38,519 nt of DNA from Lachnospiraceae bacterium (GTDB lineage: Bacteria > Bacillota > Clostridia > Lachnospirales > Lachnospiraceae). Where the stretch lies: positions 1 to 38,519 of the forward strand of contig JAILNN010000145.1 of assembly GCA_024691565.1 (NCBI GenBank). Reading direction: 5' to 3'. Below, in pieces: positions 1-7,318 of this stretch; the stretch's first letter is position 1, and each line of letters opens with the position of its first letter. The notes below the pieces were generated by a model. That model was given only the letters and a program-made list of their open reading frames with translations. It did not search any database and was not told where the DNA came from. The translations under genes were made by a program, and so were the position numbers.

Positions 1-68
1 AAAAACGTTCTATAAATAAAATAAGAAACAATTAGAAATAAAACCACCCATACCATTGGGCGTTTCAT
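1..68 (-). CDS. 5' end of a membrane protein, possibly ComEC (partial)
   Basis: Only the first 22 codons are in the window; the gene runs off the left edge. The ATG at 66-68 follows an AAGGAG ribosome binding site at a normal distance. The peptide starts MKRPMVWVVLF and continues as one hydrophobic segment, so it is the start of an integral membrane protein. Many Firmicute ComEC proteins (the DNA-uptake channel) start with a similar basic MKRP-type stretch before the first membrane helix, and comEA is 4 kb upstream on the same strand. The ComEC identity is an inference from 22 residues and context; another membrane protein is possible. Confidence 0.45.
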   Translation of the reverse strand, partial: MKRPMVWVVLFLIVSYFIYRTF

Positions 69-128
69 ATATCTACTCCTTAAGGATTATAAAAAATTAT
101 ATAGATTAAAAAGACATTTTATATTTAC

Positions 129-187
129 AATAATGGCTATATACTCTTATAGCATAAATGCTAAACTAGATGAATATAGCCATTATT
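129..187. repeat. Large inverted repeat with nested hairpin
   Basis: A perfect 14-bp inverted repeat (129-142 and 174-187, AATAATGGCTATAT and its complement) encloses a 31-base loop. The loop itself holds a 6-bp hairpin (TAGCAT/ATGCTA). It lies between the end of thrH and the next minus-strand start. No T-run follows directly on either strand, so it is not a standard intrinsic terminator. It could be an attenuator, an RNA-processing site or a cruciform. Confidence 0.6.
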
Positions 188-227
188 AGATTATGAATAA
201 ATAACTTTATATAAGTTAAACTTAGAA

Positions 228-827
228 TTATAATACACCTTTAATAGCATTAAGTAAGTCATTATACTCTTCAAATGCTGGATATTCTGGGTAATCCTTC
301 TTAATCTGCTCTGTAGATCTGAAAAGGAAACCAGCCTTACTAGCCTGAATCATAGCTAAATCATTGAAACTATCACCACTTGCAATTGTATCATAACCAA
401 TAGACTGTAATGCTTTTACAGTTGTAAGCTTAGATTTCTCGCATCTCATCCGGAAACCAGTAATCTCACCATTATCAGCAACCTCTAATGTATTGCACAT
501 AATTGTAGGCATACCAAGCTTCTTCATAAGTGGAGCTGCAAACTGCTCGAAGGTATCACTAATAATAATAGTCTGAGTAAGACTTCTTAATTCATCTAAG
601 AACTCTTTAGCTCCTGGAAGTGGATCGATTGTTGCAATAGTATCCTGGATTTCCTTTAATCCAAGACCATGTTCCTTTAAGATATCAAGTCTGAAATTCA
701 TAAGTTTATCATAATCAGGCTCATCTCTGGTTGTTCTTCTAAGCTCAGGAATTCCTGTAGCTTCTGAGAATGCAATCCATATTTCTGGAACTAATACTCC
801 TTCTAAGTCTAAACATACGATGTTCAT
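228..827 (-). CDS. thrH: ThrH-type phosphoserine phosphatase / homoserine phosphotransferase
   Basis: This is a cytoplasmic HAD-superfamily enzyme of 199 residues, the usual family length. Known ThrH proteins remove phosphate from phosphoserine and can transfer it to homoserine, linking serine and threonine synthesis. Motif I is CLDLEGVLVPE near the N terminus, where the first acidic residue is the HAD nucleophile; the LEGVLVPEIWIAF stretch is characteristic of ThrH and not SerB. Motif II is the Ser in IIISDT and motif III/IV is the SGDSFNDLAM segment near residue 150. The ATG has an AAAGGAG site just upstream. It is the last complete gene of a minus-strand run after the GerMN lipoprotein, 49 bases downstream of it, so co-transcription is likely. 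Family assignment is firm; which activity dominates in this organism cannot be told. Confidence 0.9.
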   Translation of the reverse strand: MNIVCLDLEGVLVPEIWIAFSEATGIPELRRTTRDEPDYDKLMNFRLDILKEHGLGLKEIQDTIATIDPLPGAKEFLDELRSLTQTIIISDTFEQFAAPLMKKLGMPTIMCNTLEVADNGEITGFRMRCEKSKLTTVKALQSIGYDTIASGDSFNDLAMIQASKAGFLFRSTEQIKKDYPEYPAFEEYNDLLNAIKGVL

Positions 828-876
828 AATATTTCTCCTTTCGGCATGTAAAAAATTATATATAAATAAAATTTAT

Positions 877-1845
877 TTATTTAACAATATCCAAGTTTCT
901 TTCGAAAACTGTACCAAAATTGATAGTGTCATTATATAAAGTCGCTTGTTGACCATCAATTGAGAATTGAACTTTATCAACATTTGGTAATTCTGTCAAG
1001 GTATTTACCACAGAATAAATAGCAACCAAACTGCTGATATCACTTCTTTTATTTAAGAAATCATCAGAAAAATCAATATAACAGGTCTTATCTTTTATGG
1101 TAATCTTATTAATCTTTGTTTTATCTGGAATTGTTTTCTTTAAATTATCTTCCTCAATTCCTTTGATTTCTTCTGGACCCTTCATAAGCTGTGTAATAAT
1201 TGATTCTTCAACAGACATCGTTGAATCGTAATTGATTTTAACAGGCACACTCTTAAGTGCATCACCTGTGCTATCAGCAAAATAAAGAGTAAGATTAACC
1301 TGCTGAGTATAGTTTGTTTCTCCACCTGTATTATCGATAAAATCAGCTGCTGTTAATAATCCAATAGGATTTAAATTAGAATCTGTGAGCGGCTGACCAG
1401 AAACATAAAATTGAACAGCAAAAATATCTGGAATTTGTACAAGATTCTTAACAATTGCAGCTCTCATTAAAATTTCTGAAATTCCTGTTGTATTAGTATA
1501 TGCGGAATTAAAATATAATGTTAAATTTCCATTTGAATCAATTGAATAGTCTTCGATTATTACTCCCTGTGGAAGTAACTGCTTTTTTGATGAATTCTTA
1601 GGTTGAGTACTCATCTTCTCTATAAACTCATCAATCAAGGCATCGGTTTCTTTGGATTTTGGTGAATATTCTTCATGCACTAGGCCTGTATTTGCAACAT
1701 CAACAGAAAAGAAATAATAGCCCAAATATTCCTTTGGAGCTTCTTCTTTCTCGCAAGCAGTCAATGAAAAAACAAGAACCAAACATATAAAAATATTAAA
1801 TAACTTTTGTGTTACGGAGAAAAGGTTTTTCTTATAGTTTTTCAT
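877..1845 (-). CDS. GerMN-domain lipoprotein with two GerMN repeats
   Basis: A secreted, lipid-anchored protein of 322 residues. A lysine-rich start and hydrophobic stretch end in the lipobox LTAC, with Cys at residue 31. Two GerMN-like units follow (about residues 60-165 and 185-315), each with the family pattern of a TLYF-type strand, a helix and an NVDKVQF-type closing strand. GerMN domains occur in spore germination protein GerM and in envelope proteins near sensor kinases; the molecular role is unclear. A TTG three bases upstream could extend it by one codon, but the ATG sits 9 bases after GGAGG and is preferred. Its start overlaps the kinase gene by 14 bases, so the two are translationally coupled. 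I infer that it acts at the outer membrane face together with that kinase. Confidence 0.82.
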   Translation of the reverse strand: MKNYKKNLFSVTQKLFNIFICLVLVFSLTACEKEEAPKEYLGYYFFSVDVANTGLVHEEYSPKSKETDALIDEFIEKMSTQPKNSSKKQLLPQGVIIEDYSIDSNGNLTLYFNSAYTNTTGISEILMRAAIVKNLVQIPDIFAVQFYVSGQPLTDSNLNPIGLLTAADFIDNTGGETNYTQQVNLTLYFADSTGDALKSVPVKINYDSTMSVEESIITQLMKGPEEIKGIEEDNLKKTIPDKTKINKITIKDKTCYIDFSDDFLNKRSDISSLVAIYSVVNTLTELPNVDKVQFSIDGQQATLYNDTINFGTVFERNLDIVK

Positions 1846-3337
1846 CAAGCTTTACCTCCGTTTCAGGTGTTTTAGGCGCTTCTACAGTTTCAACTTCTGA
1901 TACTGCAGATGAATATGACAGAGGAATTCTGATTGTAAATGTAGTACCTTCCTTTTCAATACTATGTACTTTAATTACACCATTATGTAATAGAATAATC
2001 TTTCTGGTTATAGCAAGTCCTAGACCGGTTCCGCCGGTTTCTCTTGAACGAGCCTTATCAACTCTATAGAAACGCTCAAAAATCTTCTCCTGGAGCTCCT
2101 CAGGGATACCAACACCAGAGTCTTGAACAGTAACATAGAAATACTTATGATCAGCATTTAATGAAATCTTAACCCAGCCACCATCATAATTATATTTAAT
2201 AGCATTCTCAAATAGGTTATTTATCGCAATAGAAAGCTTAACTTCATCGATATCAGCTGTTACAGGTCTAAAACTCTCATAAATCAAGTCGATTTTTCTA
2301 TCCTTTGCAATAGGTCTAAAACGCTTTATGAGTCTTTCTAGCATCTCATTAATATTTGTATTAACAACCTGCATTTTAGCGGACTTCTTTTCAAGTCTAA
2401 CCATTGAAAGAAGGTCATTTACAATATCAGTCATTCTTTCAATCTCGTTATTAATATCACCCATAAATTCTCTATACATTTCAACCGGAGTATCTTCATC
2501 AGAAATAAGAGAATCTGCAAGAACCTTAACTGAAGCAAGTGGTGTTTTTAACTCATGAGAGACATTAGAAACAAATTCTTGCCTAGAAGCTTCTTGGTCC
2601 TGAATAACATCAATCATGGTATTAAAGGAGTTAGAAATACTTTTAACCTCTTCATAGCCATGTATATCCAATTTTACATCCATATTACCTTCGGATATTC
2701 CATTGATTGAGGTAGCAATTCTATTCAAAGGAATTGTAATAAAGAATGAATATAAAACAGCGATTAGTATAATTATTATAGCTATAATTGCAACCAAAAA
2801 GTTGATATTATCAGTTACTTTTTCAGAAATAAGATTTATATTTGATTTTGAAAAGCTCATTATTAAAGCACCCTTAATCGTTTGGGTACTAGAGTCTATA
2901 ATAGGCATGGTAATTTGTATATAATTACCTAAATCTACAGTGAAGTTTTCTTCATTTCCTGAAAAACATTTAATTACTTCAGATGATATAACCAATTTAT
3001 TATTTTCAAGATTATAGGTATCTTTGATGATTTTAAGATTTTCATCTGCTACAAGTATTCTTCCATTATAAATTTCAGCGATTTCAGATATTTCTGTATC
3101 AACGCTTGAATCATAAGGCTTGAGTAGATAACCCTTTGAAATTATAAGATTTGAAATAATAGTACCATATCTTTTAAGCTCTTCTGCTCTTTGATTAATA
3201 ATATGATTATTATAAACGTTTATAATTGAAGTACTAATAAAATAAAGAGGAATAAGGCTTATAACAAGAAGAACAAGAAGAACTTGCACTCTAAGGCTAT
3301 ATATAAAATGAAGTATCTTCTTAAATACCTTTTTCAA
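1832..3337 (-). CDS. Membrane sensor histidine kinase (HAMP-HisKA-HATPase)
   Basis: A 501-residue class I sensor kinase. Membrane segments lie near residues 17-37 and 178-200 and flank an extracellular sensor region of about 140 residues. A HAMP linker follows (about 201-253), then a HisKA domain with the phospho-accepting His261 in VSNVSHELKTPLAS. The ATPase domain has an N box at NNLFENAIKYN, a G1 box at DSGVGIPEE and a G2 box at GGTGLGLAI. An acidic, proline-containing tail of about 25 residues follows the catalytic core and is unusual. The start is TTG at 3335-3337, preceded by AGGGGG at a suitable distance; no ATG fits better. The cognate response regulator ends 21 bases upstream. Architecture resembles the PhoR/WalK group. 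The stimulus cannot be read from sequence. Confidence 0.9.
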   Translation of the reverse strand: MKKVFKKILHFIYSLRVQVLLVLLVISLIPLYFISTSIINVYNNHIINQRAEELKRYGTIISNLIISKGYLLKPYDSSVDTEISEIAEIYNGRILVADENLKIIKDTYNLENNKLVISSEVIKCFSGNEENFTVDLGNYIQITMPIIDSSTQTIKGALIMSFSKSNINLISEKVTDNINFLVAIIAIIIILIAVLYSFFITIPLNRIATSINGISEGNMDVKLDIHGYEEVKSISNSFNTMIDVIQDQEASRQEFVSNVSHELKTPLASVKVLADSLISDEDTPVEMYREFMGDINNEIERMTDIVNDLLSMVRLEKKSAKMQVVNTNINEMLERLIKRFRPIAKDRKIDLIYESFRPVTADIDEVKLSIAINNLFENAIKYNYDGGWVKISLNADHKYFYVTVQDSGVGIPEELQEKIFERFYRVDKARSRETGGTGLGLAITRKIILLHNGVIKVHSIEKEGTTFTIRIPLSYSSAVSEVETVEAPKTPETEVKLDEKL

Positions 3338-3358
3338 AGCTATATCCCCCTGACGTTT

Positions 3359-4048
3359 TTATTTCTTAAAAAAGTAACCAACACCCCATTTTGTATGAAT
3401 ATAAATTGGAGCACTAGGATTTGATTCAATTTTTTCTCTTAATCGTCTAACATGAACATCAACTGTTCTAACATCACCTGGGTAATCATAACCCCATACA
3501 GTATTTAAGAGATTTTCACGACTATAAACCTTCTCAGGATTCTTCATCAAAAGCTCTAATAAATCAAATTCCTTTGTAGTTAGGTTGATTTCTTTAGAAT
3601 CAATAAAGGTTCTCTTACTTTCTACATCAATTTTAAGACTACCAGCTGTTAATACTGAAGTCTTTTCCTCCTTAGGCGCAGAACTATGATTTCTTCTTAA
3701 AATAGCTTTAATTCTAGCTTTAACCTCAAGAATATTGAAAGGCTTTGTTATATAATCATCGGCACCATACTCTAAGCCAAGGATTTTATTCATATCATCT
3801 CCCTTGGCTGTAAGCATGATAATTGGAACTTCAGAGAATTCCCTAACAGCCTGACATACTTCAAATCCGTTGAGTTCTGGAAGCATTAAATCTAATAATA
3901 TAATGTCATAATCATTTTCTTTTATCTTTTCAAGTGCCTCTTTACCATCATAGGCCGTATCTACATCCATGTCATCTTTTTTTAAGCTATAGACAATACC
4001 TTTTACGATTAATTTTTCGTCATCAACAACCAGTACTTTTACGGACAT
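3359..4048 (-). CDS. OmpR/PhoB-family response regulator
   Basis: A 229-residue DNA-binding regulator. The receiver domain (residues 1-118) has the acidic pair VDDEK, the phosphorylation site Asp53 in LLDLMLPELNG, the Thr/Lys switch residues in MLTAKG and the conserved Lys in DDYITKPF. The winged-helix effector domain (about 132-229) has the RTVDVHVRRLREKIE recognition segment and ends GVGYFFKK, typical of PhoB/ResD/WalR relatives. ATG follows AGAGGTGATTAA. The kinase gene starts 21 bases downstream, so it is its probable partner. comEA lies 45 bases upstream in the same direction, so transcripts from the comEA promoter could reach this gene. Target genes are unknown. Confidence 0.92.
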   Translation of the reverse strand: MSVKVLVVDDEKLIVKGIVYSLKKDDMDVDTAYDGKEALEKIKENDYDIILLDLMLPELNGFEVCQAVREFSEVPIIMLTAKGDDMNKILGLEYGADDYITKPFNILEVKARIKAILRRNHSSAPKEEKTSVLTAGSLKIDVESKRTFIDSKEINLTTKEFDLLELLMKNPEKVYSRENLLNTVWGYDYPGDVRTVDVHVRRLREKIESNPSAPIYIHTKWGVGYFFKK

Positions 4049-4093
4049 TTAATCACCTCTTTTTCTGATTCTTTTAGCTAAAATCTAATAAAT

Positions 4094-4735
4094 CTAAACA
4101 CATATCAAATCTTTAATACTATTAAACACGCCTTCCTTAATACCTGAAATATTCATAATTTCATCTATAGAAGAAAAACTGCCATTTTCTTCTCGATAAG
4201 CTATTATTGCATCCGCCTTTGCTTCTCCAACTCCAGAGAGATTCATTAATTCTTCTTTAGAAGCTGAATTAATATTAACCTTATCAGAATTAGCATTAAC
4301 GGATTGAGTAATAATATTACCATCTTCTTTTTTGAGTTTCTTTACTTGTTTTTTAGTAGGAATTATTAACCTCTCACCATCCCATAAAAAATCAGCAAGA
4401 TTCAAATAATTCTTTGATGCCTTTCTAGTAAATCCTCCTGCATAATCTACAGCATCAACTATTCTAGAAGAAGGATCGAATCTATAAACGCCAGGATTTT
4501 TTACAGCACCACAGACATAAACCCGAATAGTTTTATCTAAAGAACTATTATTCTCCTCTTCATTAGAAGTTTTTTCTTCTTTAAGATATGAAAAACCCGG
4601 AGTAAATGTTGGTGATTCAGTTACAATAATCTCTTCATTATTGGATTCAGATTTTAAATCCCTAAAATATATGAAAATCGCAAAACAAATAAAAACCAAA
4701 CAAATACAAATAGTAATAAGTTTTTCTTTTTTCAT
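4094..4735 (-). CDS. comEA: Competence protein ComEA (SLBB + helix-hairpin-helix DNA receptor)
   Basis: A 213-residue membrane-anchored DNA-binding protein. It has an N-terminal signal anchor (about residues 6-24), a low-complexity Glu/Ser linker, an SLBB domain (IRVYVCGAVKNPGVYRF to ERLIIP) and a C-terminal double helix-hairpin-helix (VNINSASKEELMNLSGVGEAKA to the end). In natural transformation ComEA binds double-stranded DNA outside the membrane and hands it to the ComEC channel. The chosen ATG is 6 bases after AAAGGA; an in-frame TTG 27 bases further upstream lacks such a site. A promoter lies just upstream at 4782-4809. A possible comEC start is 4 kb downstream, with regulatory genes and thrH between them, which differs from the usual direct comEA-comEC order. 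Confidence 0.92.
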   Translation of the reverse strand: MKKEKLITICICLVFICFAIFIYFRDLKSESNNEEIIVTESPTFTPGFSYLKEEKTSNEEENNSSLDKTIRVYVCGAVKNPGVYRFDPSSRIVDAVDYAGGFTRKASKNYLNLADFLWDGERLIIPTKKQVKKLKKEDGNIITQSVNANSDKVNINSASKEELMNLSGVGEAKADAIIAYREENGSFSSIDEIMNISGIKEGVFNSIKDLICV

Positions 4736-4781
4736 AAAATGTCCTTTTAAATAAAAAGACAAAATTAAAAACCCAAATATT

Positions 4782-4809
4782 ATTTTATCAAAATTTAAAA
4801 ATATTACAA
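4782..4809 (-). promoter_or_regulatory. Probable sigma-A promoter of comEA
   Basis: On the minus strand: -35 TTGTAA (4804-4809), 16-base spacer, -10 TAAAAT (4782-4787) preceded by an extended TG motif. It is placed about 45 bases upstream of the comEA ATG. Found by reading only; no experimental start site. Confidence 0.55.
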
Positions 4810-4867
4810 CCCATTTTAAGAATAACAGGTCATTTTTCCATTAGATAAGCATAGCCAATTTAGCATT

Positions 4868-5875
4868 CTAGTTTAGTTTTGCTTTCATAATATTATTATG
4901 TGATCCTGCATGAATAAGTTTTAGATTTCCAAAATCCTTTAAGAATGTTGAAAACTTAACATATCCATAATCACTAATATCAAAACCCTTATATCTCTTT
5001 TCAAGGAATGTCTTGATTTCTTTAATATCAACACCATCATTAGAACCTTGCTCAGCAATAAAATTACTAACTGCAGATTTTATTGTTTTAATCTTAGGTA
5101 AATTACCCTTATCGTCCTTATCATTTGGTTTGATATATCCAGATTCAACCTCGAAATTATCAAATGAATTTAAGAAAACAGAAAGTCTTGTGTATCCATA
5201 GTTTCTAGGATCAAAATCACTATGAATCTTTAAGAGCCTTTTGTTTAATTCTCCCATATTATAACCATTCTGATTTGGTTCAAAATCTGAATCATTTAAT
5301 ATCTTACGAATAGTTTTTAAAATGGTTTTCTTAGGAGTTATTGTCATTGTATCATTATCATCAGAGCTAGAAATATCGTTGGAATCAGCTGAAGTATCCT
5401 GTTCATTAGTTTTTTCAGCAATAATATCTAGATATTTAAACTGAGAACAAGCTTTTACAAATGGTTTAGGAGTTTTTCGTTCACCCATTCCGATAACTTC
5501 GCATCCGGCTTCTCTTAATCTAAGAGCGAGACGGGTAAAGTCAGAATCACTAGATACAATACAAAAACCATCAACATTTCCTGAATATAAAATATCCATG
5601 GCATCGATTATCATTGCAGAATCGGTAGAACTCTTTCCTGTAGTATAATTAAATTGCTGAAAAGGCATTAATGAATATTCAAGACTGGCCTCTTCCCATT
5701 TTTTATTATGATTCTTGGTTAAATCTCCATAAACACGTTTATAGGTAACAACTCCATAGTTCGTAATCTCATCCAATAAGTATTGGACATATTTGCAGCT
5801 AATATTGTCTGCATCAATTAAAACTGCAAATTTTCTATCATGACTATTGTCATCAATGTTTTTTAAACCCTTCAC
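4868..5875 (-). CDS. NYN-domain ribonuclease-like protein with two OST-HTH/LOTUS domains
   Basis: A 335-residue cytoplasmic protein. The N-terminal NYN (PIN-like nuclease) domain (about residues 14-150) keeps the acidic residues of the fold: Asp21 and Asp23 in LIDADN, Asp85 and Asp91 in STDSAMIIDAMD, and Asp110 and Asp112 in VSSDSDF. An acidic linker (about 155-180) follows. Two OST-HTH/LOTUS-type RNA-binding modules come next (about 184-250 and 263-330), each with a GY(T/V)(R/K)(L/F)S.FL core. LOTUS domains in known proteins bind RNA, including G-rich RNA, and NYN domains cut RNA, so an RNA-directed nuclease is the best inference. Start is GTG with GGAAAGGA upstream. It sits 32 bases upstream of the stop codon position of trmD, in the same direction. 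The substrate is unknown. Confidence 0.85.
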   Translation of the reverse strand: MKGLKNIDDNSHDRKFAVLIDADNISCKYVQYLLDEITNYGVVTYKRVYGDLTKNHNKKWEEASLEYSLMPFQQFNYTTGKSSTDSAMIIDAMDILYSGNVDGFCIVSSDSDFTRLALRLREAGCEVIGMGERKTPKPFVKACSQFKYLDIIAEKTNEQDTSADSNDISSSDDNDTMTITPKKTILKTIRKILNDSDFEPNQNGYNMGELNKRLLKIHSDFDPRNYGYTRLSVFLNSFDNFEVESGYIKPNDKDDKGNLPKIKTIKSAVSNFIAEQGSNDGVDIKEIKTFLEKRYKGFDISDYGYVKFSTFLKDFGNLKLIHAGSHNNIMKAKLN

Positions 5876-5907
5876 AATAGTATCCTTTCCGTGAAGATAA
5901 TAAAGAA

Positions 5908-6615
5908 TTAATCTTCTTTATTTTGTTCTTCTTCCCACTTTTTATATAAGTCAGGTCTATATTTCTTGGTACGCTTTAAGGATTCTTCCTTTTGCCAAGC
6001 TGCAATATTTTTGTGATGCCCCGATAAAAGAACTTCAGGAACTTCCATTCCGTTCCATTCTCTAGGTCTGGTATATTGCGGATACTCAAGCAGACCATTG
6101 CTATGTGACTCATAGGTGCTAGAAACTGAATTACTTAAAACACATGGAACCAATCTTGAAATAGAATCCATCATAACTAGAGCAGGTAGTTCACCACCTG
6201 TTAGAACATAGTCACCAATGGATACTCTGTCAGTAACTATCTTTTCAATTACTCTTTCATCTATTCCTTCATAATGACCACAGAGAAAAATTAAGTTTTC
6301 TTCCTGCGCAAATTCTGCAGCCATTGCTTGATTAAAAACCTTACCTACGGGTGTTGTAAGTATAACACGAGTTTCTTTGCCAATTTCCTCAATGATATGT
6401 TCATAACAGCGATAAATCGGTTCTGCCTGCATTAGCATTCCAGCACCTCCGCCAAATGGATAATCATCAACACTATTATGTGTATTATTAGCGAAATCTC
6501 TTATATTAACCGTATGTAGGTTTAAATATCCATTATTCATTGCCCTTCCGGTAATGCTAGTAGAAAAAGCGTTATCAATCATTTCCGGAAACAATGTCAT
6601 ACAATAAAAATTCAT
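5908..6615 (-). CDS. trmD: tRNA (guanine-37-N1)-methyltransferase TrmD
   Basis: A 235-residue SPOUT-family enzyme that uses S-adenosylmethionine to methylate G37 next to the anticodon, preventing +1 frameshifts. Seen motifs are the N-terminal LFPEMID, the PFGGGAGML loop, the trefoil-knot segments LCGHYEGIDERV and SIGDYVLTGGELPALVMMD, and the C-terminal basic tail. Length is typical. ATG follows AAGGTG closely. In most Firmicutes trmD follows rimM directly; here it follows khpA with an intrinsic terminator in the 66-base gap, so its expression probably depends on read-through or on a start of its own that I could not identify. The usual next gene, rplS, is absent and the NYN protein ends the upstream side of a different unit. 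Confidence 0.96.
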   Translation of the reverse strand: MNFYCMTLFPEMIDNAFSTSITGRAMNNGYLNLHTVNIRDFANNTHNSVDDYPFGGGAGMLMQAEPIYRCYEHIIEEIGKETRVILTTPVGKVFNQAMAAEFAQEENLIFLCGHYEGIDERVIEKIVTDRVSIGDYVLTGGELPALVMMDSISRLVPCVLSNSVSSTYESHSNGLLEYPQYTRPREWNGMEVPEVLLSGHHKNIAAWQKEESLKRTKKYRPDLYKKWEEEQNKED

Positions 6616-6638
6616 TTCATCACCTTAAAATAATAACG

Positions 6639-6673
6639 AAAAAACACCCTATTTGAATTACTCAAAAAGGGTG
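6639..6673 (-). terminator. Intrinsic terminator between khpA and trmD
   Basis: On the minus strand a hairpin with CACCCT (6668-6673) pairing AGGGTG (6645-6650), extended imperfectly through the TTTTTGAG/CAAAT inner bases, is followed at once by six T residues (6639-6644). It lies 9 bases after khpA, in the gap that rimM normally fills. It may be partial, letting some transcripts reach trmD. Confidence 0.75.
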
Positions 6674-6681
6674 CCGTCATT

Positions 6682-6918
6682 TTAGTCTTCTTCTCCAATT
6701 TCAACAAAAATCTTCTTTTCTGTGTTGAATGCGGATGCTTTAACAAGTGTACGAATTGCTTTTGCTATTCTTCCACCCTTTCCAATTACCTTACCCATGT
6801 CTTCGTCAGCAACCTTAAGACGAAGAGTGATATCTGTGTCTGTTTCTGTCTCAATGACACTTACTTCATCTGGATGTTCAACAAGGGCTTTGGCTAATAC
6901 TATAACTAAATCTTTCAA
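6682..6918 (-). CDS. khpA: KhpA, KH-domain RNA-binding protein
   Basis: A 78-residue single type II KH domain protein. The RNA-binding GxxG loop is seen in KVIGKGGRIAKAIR, followed by the typical C-terminal strand. KhpA forms a dimer with KhpB in other Firmicutes and is a broad RNA chaperone linked to cell division and length control. Start is TTG at 6916-6918 preceded by GGAAAGG; no in-frame ATG precedes the domain. It sits 39 bases downstream of rpsP, its conserved neighbour, and is followed by a terminator instead of rimM. Confidence 0.93.
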   Translation of the reverse strand: MKDLVIVLAKALVEHPDEVSVIETETDTDITLRLKVADEDMGKVIGKGGRIAKAIRTLVKASAFNTEKKIFVEIGEED

Positions 6919-6957
6919 ATTTGCCTAACCTTTCCAGGCTGAACATAGAATATCAAA

Positions 6958-7203
6958 TTACTCGATGATTCCAGCCTTCTTTAAAAGCTTACCAACAGTT
7001 TCAGTAGGTTTAGCACCGTTAGCAATCCACTGCTTAGCCTTCTCTTCATCTACCTTAAATACGCTAGGTTCCTGCTTTGGATCATAGATACCAATAGACT
7101 CGATAAATCTTCCGTCTCTAGGTGCTCTCTCATCTGCAACAACTACTCTGTAAAAAGGTGATTTCTTTTTACCCATTCTTGTTAATCTCATTTTAACTGC
7201 CAC
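6958..7203 (-). CDS. rpsP: 30S ribosomal protein S16
   Basis: An 81-residue ribosomal protein with the family N terminus [24 protein letters not shown] and the [12 protein letters not shown] segment; it helps assemble the 30S body. Start is GTG at 7201-7203 with a strong AAGGAGG site 9 bases upstream. It stands between ffh and khpA as in most Firmicutes. I see no clear promoter in the 115 bases between ffh and rpsP, which hold only an AT-rich leader and a small TTAGTA/TACTAA hairpin, so it is probably read from the ffh promoter. Confidence 0.97.
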   Translation of the reverse strand: MAVKMRLTRMGKKKSPFYRVVVADERAPRDGRFIESIGIYDPKQEPSVFKVDEEKAKQWIANGAKPTETVGKLLKKAGIIE

Positions 7204-7318
7204 TTTAAATTTCCTCCTTGGAATATGAAAAAATAATAATAAAATATATTTAAAGATGAATTAAAGAGAAGTATTTAGTAAGCTACTAATCAAACTTTAA
7301 AACATCAATAAAAACAAC

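Noticed and set aside
3338..3358. A separate promoter for the sensor kinase
   Set aside because: Only 21 bases separate it from the response regulator and they hold just the ribosome binding site.
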